Source of the DNA: Pseudomonas sp. AB6
Lineage (GTDB): Bacteria; Pseudomonadota; Gammaproteobacteria; Pseudomonadales; Pseudomonadaceae
Assembly: GCF_034314105.1 (NCBI RefSeq)
Contig: NZ_JAVIWJ010000001.1
Location: forward strand, 4,921,567 to 4,985,566
Length of the DNA stretch: 64,000 bases
Direction: 5' to 3'
Below are positions 57,978 through 64,000 of the stretch, one piece after another. The translations under genes were made by a program, and so were the position numbers. The notes beneath the pieces were generated by a model. The model was not told the DNA's origin and did not search any database. It saw nothing but the letters and a program-made list of their open reading frames with translations. Positions within the stretch are counted from its first letter, which is position 1. Each line of letters starts with the position of its first letter.

Positions 57978-59702
57978 GTGGAGCTTTTATCTGGCGCTGA
58001 AATGGTCGTCCGCTTTTTGCGCGACGAAGGCGTTAAGCATATTTATGGGTACCCCGGCGGTGCCCTCCTGCATATCTATGACGCCCTGTTCAAAGAACCA
58101 GCAGTAACGCACATCCTGGTTAGGCATGAACAAGCCGCAACGCACATGGCTGATGGCTATGCTCGGGCAACTGGCAAGGCTGGAGTTGTGCTTGTGACGT
58201 CCGGTCCGGGCGCAACCAACGCCATTACCGGCATCGCGACCGCTTATATGGACTCGATCCCGATGGTAATTCTGTCGGGTCAGGTCCCGAGTAATATGGT
58301 CGGCACCGATGCTTTTCAGGAAACCGACATGATCGGTATTTCCAGGCCCATTGTGAAGCATAGCTTCATGATCAAAAATGCCGCGGAAATTCCAGAAGTG
58401 CTAAAAAAAGCCTTCTACCTCGCGCAATCCGGTCGGCCAGGTCCGGTTGTGGTCGATATCCCGAAAGATATGACCAACCCGGCCGAAAAGTTCGAATATA
58501 TCTTTCCGAAAAAAGCCAAGCTTCGTTCTTATAGCCCAGCTGTTCGTGGTCATTCGGGTCAGATTCGCAAGGCTGTGGAAATGTTGTTGGCCGCTAAGCG
58601 CCCCATCATTTATGCCGGCGGTGGTGTGATTCTGGGTAACGGCTCAGCACCGTTAACCGAGTTGGCGCATTTGCTCAACGTGCCGGTGACCAATACCTTG
58701 ATGGGCCTTGGTGCTTATCCTGGCAACGATCGCCAGTTCCTGGGCATGTTGGGCATGCACGGTAGCTACACCGCTAACTTGGCGATGCACCACGCCGATG
58801 TGATTTTGGCCGTCGGGGCGCGGTTCGATGATCGGGTAATCAATGGTCCGGCCAAGTTCTGTCCGAGCGCCAAGATTATCCATATCGATATCGATCCGGC
58901 TTCGATCTCCAAGACCATCAAGGCTGACGTACCCATTGTCGGCCCGGTTGAAAGCGTGTTGACCGAAATGGTTGCTACCCTGAAGGAAATCGGCGAAACA
59001 CCGAACAAGGAAATCGTCGCCAGTTGGTGGAAGCAGGTTGAAGAATGGCGCGGAGACCGTGCCATGTTCCCGTACAACCGGGGCGACGGTAGCATCATCA
59101 AACCGCAAACTGTTATTGAGACGCTCAGTGAAGTCACTCGTGGCGACGCGTATGTGACGTCCGACGTAGGCCAGCATCAAATGTTTGCCGCGCAATATTA
59201 TAGATTTAATAAGCCCAATCGCTGGATCAACTCCGGCGGTCTGGGCACGATGGGCTTCGGTTTCCCGGCAGCGATGGGCGTCAAGCTCAGCTTCCCGGAA
59301 TCAGACGTTGCCTGCGTGACCGGCGAAGGCAGTATCCAGATGAACATCCAGGAGCTGTCGACCTGCTTGCAGTACGACTTGCCGGTGAAGATCATCAACC
59401 TGAACAACGGTGCGCTGGGTATGGTGCGTCAGTGGCAGGACATGAACTACGGCGCTCGTCACTCGCATTCCTATATGGAGTCGTTGCCGAACTTCGTCAA
59501 ATTGGCTGAAGCCTACGGTCACGTGGGTATGCGCATCACTGAGCTGAAAGATTTGAAGCCGATGATGGAAGAAGCGTTTGCCATGAAGGATCGTCTGGTA
59601 TTCCTGGATATCAAGGTCGATACCAGCGAGCACGTCTATCCAATGCAGATCAAAGACGGCTCCATGCGCGATATGTGGCTGAGCAAGACGGAGCGGACTT
59701 AA
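57978..59702 (+). CDS. ilvI: Acetolactate synthase large subunit
   Basis: This is the ThDP-dependent enzyme making acetolactate or acetohydroxybutyrate, the first common step of branched-chain amino acid synthesis. GTG 57978 follows AGAGGTG and gives 574 residues starting MELLSGAEMVVRFL. The three domains are all present. The catalytic Glu51 lies in RHEQAATHMADGYARATGK. The ThDP motif reads G-E-G (Glu450, VTGEGSIQMN) instead of the usual G-D-G, with the closing NLNN present. Some acetolactate synthases of pseudomonads, as I recall, share this Glu. ilvH follows two bases later. Confidence 0.96.
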   Translation: MELLSGAEMVVRFLRDEGVKHIYGYPGGALLHIYDALFKEPAVTHILVRHEQAATHMADGYARATGKAGVVLVTSGPGATNAITGIATAYMDSIPMVILSGQVPSNMVGTDAFQETDMIGISRPIVKHSFMIKNAAEIPEVLKKAFYLAQSGRPGPVVVDIPKDMTNPAEKFEYIFPKKAKLRSYSPAVRGHSGQIRKAVEMLLAAKRPIIYAGGGVILGNGSAPLTELAHLLNVPVTNTLMGLGAYPGNDRQFLGMLGMHGSYTANLAMHHADVILAVGARFDDRVINGPAKFCPSAKIIHIDIDPASISKTIKADVPIVGPVESVLTEMVATLKEIGETPNKEIVASWWKQVEEWRGDRAMFPYNRGDGSIIKPQTVIETLSEVTRGDAYVTSDVGQHQMFAAQYYRFNKPNRWINSGGLGTMGFGFPAAMGVKLSFPESDVACVTGEGSIQMNIQELSTCLQYDLPVKIINLNNGALGMVRQWQDMNYGARHSHSYMESLPNFVKLAEAYGHVGMRITELKDLKPMMEEAFAMKDRLVFLDIKVDTSEHVYPMQIKDGSMRDMWLSKTERT

Positions 59703-59704
59703 TC

Positions 59705-60196
59705 ATGCGGCACATCATTTCCTTATTGCTGGAAAATGAACCCGGCGCCTTGTCGCGGGTGGTTGGTCTGTTTTCTCAGCGCAACTACAACATCGAAAGC
59801 CTTACCGTAGCGCCAACCGAGGACCCGACGTTGTCGCGTCTGACGCTGACTACGGTTGGACACGATGAAGTCATCGAGCAGATCACCAAAAACCTCAACA
59901 AATTGATTGAGGTAGTCAAGCTGGTAGATCTATCCGAGAGCGCCCATATCGAGCGCGAGCTGATGCTGGTCAAGGTTAAGGCGACGGGTGCTCAGCGGGC
60001 TGAGATCAAGCGCACGACGGATATCTTCCGTGGGCAAATCGTTGACGTATCCAGTAGCGTTTACACTGTGCAACTGGCAGGGACAAGCGACAAACTGGAT
60101 AGCTTCATCCAGGCCATAGGCACTTCAGCCATCCTGGAAACAGTACGCAGTGGCGTAACGGGCATTGCCCGTGGCGACAAAGTACTGAGCATCTAA
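59705..60196 (+). CDS. ilvH: Acetolactate synthase small (regulatory) subunit
   Basis: The regulatory subunit activates IlvI and confers valine feedback inhibition. The ATG at 59705 gives 163 residues, the E. coli IlvH length. The N-terminal ACT domain reads HIISLLLENEPGALSRVVGL and FSQRNYNIESLTVAPTEDP, with the glycine and asparagine of the effector site. The C-terminal domain (about 80-163) contains RELMLVKVKATG and a GIARGDKVLSI end. It is two bases after ilvI and 47 before ilvC. Confidence 0.97.
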   Translation: MRHIISLLLENEPGALSRVVGLFSQRNYNIESLTVAPTEDPTLSRLTLTTVGHDEVIEQITKNLNKLIEVVKLVDLSESAHIERELMLVKVKATGAQRAEIKRTTDIFRGQIVDVSSSVYTVQLAGTSDKLDSFIQAIGTSAILETVRSGVTGIARGDKVLSI

Positions 60197-60243
60197 CTCA
60201 ATTTTGATAATGGCCCGAGAGGCCAGGATAACAGGGGAACTTC

Positions 60244-61260
60244 ATGAAAGTTTATTACGACAAAGACTGCGACCTTTCGATCATCCAGGGCAAAAAAGTG
60301 GCCATCATCGGTTACGGTTCCCAGGGCCACGCTCAAGCGTGCAACCTGAAAGACTCCGGCGTAGATGTCACTGTTGGCTTGCGTAAAGGTTCGTCTACTG
60401 TCGCCAAGGCTGAAGCTCATGGCTTGAAAGTGACTGACGTTGCTTCTGCCGTGGCCGCTGCTGACTTAGTCATGATTCTGACTCCAGACGAATTCCAGTC
60501 CCAACTGTACCGGGATGAAATCGAGCCTAACCTGAAGAACGGCGCGACTCTGGCCTTTTCCCACGGTTTCGCTATCCATTACAATCAGGTTGTTCCTCGT
60601 GCCGACCTCGACGTGATCATGATCGCGCCGAAAGCACCGGGCCACACCGTTCGCTCCGAGTTCGTTAAAGGCGCAGGTATTCCTGACCTGATCGCGATCT
60701 ACCAGGATGCTTCCGGCAACGCTAAAAACGTCGCACTGTCCTATGCTTCGGGCGTTGGTGGCGGTCGTACTGGTATCATCGAAACCACTTTCAAAGACGA
60801 AACCGAAACCGATCTGTTCGGCGAGCAAGCCGTACTCTGCGGCGGTACCGTTGAGCTGGTTAAAGCGGGCTTCGAAACCTTGGTTGAAGCCGGTTATGCG
60901 CCGGAAATGGCCTACTTCGAGTGCCTGCACGAGTTGAAGCTGATCGTCGACCTCATGTACGAAGGCGGCATCGCCAACATGAACTACTCGATCTCTAACA
61001 ACGCTGAGTACGGCGAATACGTGACCGGTCCTGAGGTCATCAACGCTGAGTCGCGTCAAGCTATGCGCAATGCCCTGAAGCGTATTCAGGACGGTGAGTA
61101 CGCCAAAATGTTCATTAGCGAAGGCGCTACTGGCTACCCTTCGATGACTGCTAAGCGTCGTAACAATGCCAACCACGGCATCGAAATCATTGGCGAGAAG
61201 CTGCGTTCGATGATGCCATGGATCGGGGCTAACAAAATCGTCGACAGAACCAAGAACTGA
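60244..61260 (+). CDS. ilvC: Ketol-acid reductoisomerase (NADP+)
   Basis: IlvC isomerises and reduces acetolactate to dihydroxyisovalerate. The 338-residue class I form has the Rossmann motif IIGYGSQGHAQACNLKDSG, the NADP-binding basic loop GLRKGSS, APKAPGHTVRSEF, and the metal site with ETDLFGEQAVLCGG and the helical domain FECLHELKLIVDLMYEGG. It has a 47-base leader after ilvH and its own terminator. Confidence 0.98.
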   Translation: MKVYYDKDCDLSIIQGKKVAIIGYGSQGHAQACNLKDSGVDVTVGLRKGSSTVAKAEAHGLKVTDVASAVAAADLVMILTPDEFQSQLYRDEIEPNLKNGATLAFSHGFAIHYNQVVPRADLDVIMIAPKAPGHTVRSEFVKGAGIPDLIAIYQDASGNAKNVALSYASGVGGGRTGIIETTFKDETETDLFGEQAVLCGGTVELVKAGFETLVEAGYAPEMAYFECLHELKLIVDLMYEGGIANMNYSISNNAEYGEYVTGPEVINAESRQAMRNALKRIQDGEYAKMFISEGATGYPSMTAKRRNNANHGIEIIGEKLRSMMPWIGANKIVDRTKN

Positions 61261-61288
61261 TTTCAGCTCTTACGGTTTTCGTTTTAGG

Positions 61289-61314
61289 AAAACGCGGCCT
61301 CGGCCGCGTTTTTT
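61289..61314 (+). terminator. Rho-independent terminator after ilvC
   Basis: AAAACGCGGCC / GGCCGCGTTTT (11 pairs, TC loop) is followed by TTCG and more T. It closes the ilv operon. Confidence 0.9.
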
Positions 61315-61416
61315 CGTTTTGGCGGCACGCTTCTGGTATAAAGCTGCATCGTTTGATAACGAACCCTCGTTACAAACCTCTATTGAAACTTTCCACACCG
61401 TTGCAAGGTATTGTCC

Positions 61417-62274
61417 ATGAGCGAACGTCCCGAAGAGCCAGCCCAGGCCTCTGACGCCGAAAGCCTGTTACCCATTGATGAGCATGTTGAAGAAGGCCAT
61501 GACGCCGAAGGGCATAAAGTCCGTCACCGCGGGATCTATCTGCTGCCTAATTTGTTCACAACGGCGAATTTGTTTGCCGGGTTTTATTCCATTATTAGCT
61601 CAATGAGCGCGCAAAGCGCGCTGAGTGCCGGAGATCCGGCTGAAGCGAGCAAGTATTTTGGTTTCTCTGCCATCGCAATTTTTATAGCGATGGTGCTCGA
61701 CGGCCTTGATGGTCGAGTAGCACGTATGACTAACACGCAAAGCGCTTTTGGCGCTGAGTACGATTCCCTGGCTGACATGGTTGCGTTTGGCGTTGCTCCG
61801 GCTTTGCTGGCCTTTGGTTGGGCGCTGGGCGATATGGGCAAAGTCGGCTGGATGGTTGCATTTATCTATGTCGCTGGCGCTGCATTGCGACTTGCTCGCT
61901 TTAACACTCAAGTTGGTAAAGCGGATAAGCGCTATTTCATCGGCCTGGCCAGCCCTGCTGCTGCGGGCGTTGTCGCGGGTCTCGTCTGGGCGTTCAGCGA
62001 TTACGGGATCCAAGGATCGAAGATGTCGTTTTTAGTTGCGTTGCTGGTTGCCGCGGCCGGCATGCTGATGGTGAGCAATATCAAATACAACAGCTTCAAA
62101 GAGCTGGACCTCAAAGGGCGCGTCCCGTTTGTAGCCATTCTTGCCGTAGTGCTGGTGTTTGCGGTGGTGTTCAGTGATCCGCCACGTATCTTATTGCTGA
62201 TATTCCTCGCTTACGCAGCGTCCGGTCCGTTTCAAAATTTATTGAAGCTGCGTCGTCATAAATCCCCTGAGTGA
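61417..62274 (+). CDS. pssA: CDP-diacylglycerol-serine O-phosphatidyltransferase (type II PssA)
   Basis: PssA makes phosphatidylserine, precursor of phosphatidylethanolamine, in the inner membrane. The ATG at 61417, with AAGG eight bases upstream, gives 285 residues. The CDP-alcohol phosphotransferase motif is complete: DGLDGRVARM, then eight residues to G, then EYDSLADM. About seven to eight membrane helices follow an acidic N-terminal tail of 40 residues. It is the integral-membrane type, unlike the E. coli enzyme. It has its own promoter region after the ilvC terminator. Confidence 0.93.
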   Translation: MSERPEEPAQASDAESLLPIDEHVEEGHDAEGHKVRHRGIYLLPNLFTTANLFAGFYSIISSMSAQSALSAGDPAEASKYFGFSAIAIFIAMVLDGLDGRVARMTNTQSAFGAEYDSLADMVAFGVAPALLAFGWALGDMGKVGWMVAFIYVAGAALRLARFNTQVGKADKRYFIGLASPAAAGVVAGLVWAFSDYGIQGSKMSFLVALLVAAAGMLMVSNIKYNSFKELDLKGRVPFVAILAVVLVFAVVFSDPPRILLLIFLAYAASGPFQNLLKLRRHKSPE

Positions 62275-62338
62275 TTTGTAATTTCCGCCATACTCCACGG
62301 TCTATTGGTGCACTCGTCCCCAATGCTGTGGAGCCATC

Positions 62339-63352
62339 ATGCTAATCAAGCTGCCTTCGGTATCTGACTGCAATGAGTCGGGTGTCACGCCTGAATCTGT
62401 TTACTTCTCTCGTCGCACGCTGTTGGGTGGCTCTGTCGCCGCCCTTGCGGCCAGCGCATTGCCGCGTTGGGCCGATGCTGCTGACCCTACTCCTTATGCG
62501 GATGTCGAGCCGGGTGCCGCGCCTAATTGGTTCAAGGCGAAGCTGCCGGATACGAAATGGCAGGCTGTCACCGTTAAAGGTGAGGCGATCACGCCGTTCA
62601 AAGATGCGACCCACTACAATAATTTTTATGAGTTCGGCTCTGATAAAGGTGACCCTGCGCAAAATGCGGGGTCTCTGAAAACCGAGCCTTGGACGGTGGT
62701 CATTGACGGTGAGGTGGGAAAGCCGGGTCGTTATGCGCTTGAAGACTTCATGAAACCGTATCAATTGGAGGAGCGGATCTATCGATTGCGCTGTGTCGAG
62801 GCGTGGTCGATGGTTATTCCCTGGATGGGCTTTCCTCTGTCTGCGCTACTTAATCGCGTAGAACCTAATGCCAGCGCTAAGTACATCCGCTTCGAAACGC
62901 TTCAGGATCCTAAATCGATGCCAGGTCAGCGCTCCAACTTTGCATTGATCGATTGGCCTTACGCTGAAGGTCTGCGTCTGGATGAAGCGATGAACCCTTT
63001 GACGATTCTCGCGGTGGGGATGTATGGCCGCGAGCTGCCCAATCAGAACGGAGCGCCGTTGCGTCTGGTAGTGCCATGGAAGTATGGTTTCAAGAGCGCG
63101 AAGTCTATCGTGCGAATCAGTCTGGTCAGCGAGCAGCCTAAGACTACTTGGCAAAGCATAGCCGCGCGTGAGTATGGTTTTTACGCCAACGTGAATCCGA
63201 CCGTCGACCACCCGCGCTGGACGCAAGCACATGAGCGTCGTTTACCCAGTGGGTTGTTCAGTCCCAACATTCGGCAGACGGAGATGTTCAACGGGTATGG
63301 GGAGCAGGTTGCCTCTTTGTATACCGGTATGGATCTGCGGAAGAACTATTGA
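62339..63352 (+). CDS. msrP: Protein-methionine-sulfoxide reductase catalytic subunit MsrP
   Basis: MsrP is the periplasmic molybdoenzyme that repairs oxidised methionines in envelope proteins. The 337-residue precursor has a Tat signal (SRRTLLGGSVAALAASALPR, cleavage near ADA). The sulfite-oxidase fold carries the molybdenum-ligand Cys152 in RLRCVEAWSMVIPW, and the pterin-binding loop RLVVPWKYGFKSAKSI. msrQ starts inside its stop (TGATG), so the two are coupled. Confidence 0.96.
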   Translation: MLIKLPSVSDCNESGVTPESVYFSRRTLLGGSVAALAASALPRWADAADPTPYADVEPGAAPNWFKAKLPDTKWQAVTVKGEAITPFKDATHYNNFYEFGSDKGDPAQNAGSLKTEPWTVVIDGEVGKPGRYALEDFMKPYQLEERIYRLRCVEAWSMVIPWMGFPLSALLNRVEPNASAKYIRFETLQDPKSMPGQRSNFALIDWPYAEGLRLDEAMNPLTILAVGMYGRELPNQNGAPLRLVVPWKYGFKSAKSIVRISLVSEQPKTTWQSIAAREYGFYANVNPTVDHPRWTQAHERRLPSGLFSPNIRQTEMFNGYGEQVASLYTGMDLRKNY

Positions 63353-63972
63353 TGCGCTATCCATTTTGGCGAATTGGTGTTTTTGCCGCAGCCTGCATCG
63401 CACCTGTACTTTGGCTATACCAAGCCTGGATTCTTGCTTTAGGGCCTGATCCCGGCAAGGTTATGGTGGACCGCCTTGGTTTGGGTACTTTGATCTTGTT
63501 GTTGATTACCTTGGCGATGACTCCTTTGCAGCGTTGGAGCGGATGGCCAGGCTGGATTGCAGTGCGCAGGCAGCTAGGGCTGTGGTGCTTTGCTTATGTC
63601 GTTTTGCACATGAGCGCTTACGCCGTCTTTATTCTGGGATTGGATTGGTCCCAATTGAGCGTCGAGTTGGTCAAGCGGCCCTACATTATCGTGGGTAGTT
63701 TGGCGTTCCTGTGTTTGCTCTCGCTGGCGATAACGTCCAATCGCTATAGTCAGCGTCGGTTGGGTGGGCGTTGGAAGAAGCTTCATCGCCTTATTTACGT
63801 GATTCTCGGGCTTGGACTGCTTCATATGTTCTGGATCGTCCGGGCTGATCTGAAGGAGTGGGCGCTGTATGCCGGGATCGGTGCATTGTTGTTATTACTG
63901 CGGGTTCCAGTGATTGCTAGGCGAATCCCCCGGTTGGTCGGTCCAAAAGCGATTCATGTTACGAAATCATGA
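63352..63972 (+). CDS. msrQ: Protein-methionine-sulfoxide reductase haem-binding subunit MsrQ
   Basis: MsrQ is the inner-membrane haem protein that supplies electrons to MsrP. The ATG at 63352 overlaps the msrP stop by one base; 206 residues. There are six membrane helices of the ferric-reductase-like type. Haem-ligand histidines are visible in CFAYVVLHMSAYAVFILGL, WKKLHRLIYVILGLGLLH and its final His. An ITLAMTPLQRW loop is conserved. It ends 28 bases before the window edge; the remaining bases contain no feature. Confidence 0.95.
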   Translation: MRYPFWRIGVFAAACIAPVLWLYQAWILALGPDPGKVMVDRLGLGTLILLLITLAMTPLQRWSGWPGWIAVRRQLGLWCFAYVVLHMSAYAVFILGLDWSQLSVELVKRPYIIVGSLAFLCLLSLAITSNRYSQRRLGGRWKKLHRLIYVILGLGLLHMFWIVRADLKEWALYAGIGALLLLLRVPVIARRIPRLVGPKAIHVTKS

Positions 63973-64000
63973 ATTAGACCTTGACGTAACTTTTTCTGAG

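Overview
The window is a core-genome stretch of a gamma-proteobacterium, almost certainly a Pseudomonas of the fluorescens/syringae lineage. The evidence is the block ftsH-folP-glmM-tpiA-secG-tRNA-Leu-tRNA-fMet-rimP-nusA-infB-rbfA-truB-rpsO-pnp, the block dksA-gluQRS-cbrX-cbrA-cbrB-crcZ-pcnB-folK-panBCD (CbrAB and CrcZ are Pseudomonas hallmarks), and the ilvI-ilvH-ilvC-pssA-msrP-msrQ block. No insertion sequence, prophage, CRISPR array or toxin-antitoxin pair was seen.

Layout. 1-19.3 kb (mostly + strand): the end of carB, greA, a small membrane protein, yhbY (-), rlmE, ftsH, folP, glmM, tpiA, secG, two tRNA genes, and the translation/RNA-decay operon rimP to pnp, with several strong RNA hairpins at gene junctions. 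19.4-22.8 kb: a four-fold-repeat membrane protein, a small lipoprotein and a QseBC-like two-component system. 23.0-23.4 kb: a secreted BON-domain protein behind a sigma-54 type promoter. 23.5-32.2 kb (- strand): a DUF2845 protein, a giant AsmA-like DUF748 protein, an RlmI-type methyltransferase, acetyl-CoA acetyltransferase, an MpaB/DUF2236 protein and acs. 32.4-38.5 kb (-): pgi, panD, panC, panB, folK, pcnB.

38.6-45.4 kb (-): the carbon-catabolite control locus. DksA and GluQRS come first, then the small protein CbrX overlapping the transporter-like kinase CbrA, then its sigma-54 activator CbrB. The sRNA gene crcZ follows, with a textbook -24/-12 promoter, a TGTTAC/GTAACA palindrome upstream and five A-rich Hfq/Crc decoy motifs. 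45.7-49.1 kb: an aminotransferase, sfsA, a Rieske protein (-) and a ChaN-like lipoprotein. 49.1-52.0 kb looks like an accessory patch: a DeoC homologue lacking two catalytic residues, a 5'-truncated gene with eroded DNA beside it, a TfoX C-terminal-domain protein and a pentapeptide protein. 52.0-57.6 kb: an APH-kinase fusion (-), mrcB (PBP1b) with its probable lipoprotein activator, a YqcC protein and a DUF4124 protein (-). 57.9-64 kb: branched-chain amino acid synthesis (ilvI, ilvH, ilvC), pssA and the periplasmic methionine-sulfoxide repair pair msrP-msrQ.

The observations most worth following are: (i) the DeoC homologue whose Schiff-base lysine is Glu and whose catalytic Asp is Ser; (ii) the exact four-fold W-x9-G-x4-D repeat in the membrane protein beside a lipoprotein and a two-component system; (iii) the sigma-54 promoter with two phased TGCA-N3-TGCA sites before the BON gene; (iv) the perfect 12-bp hairpin inside the start of folP. 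All statements come from reading the sequence and from family knowledge. No database search was run.
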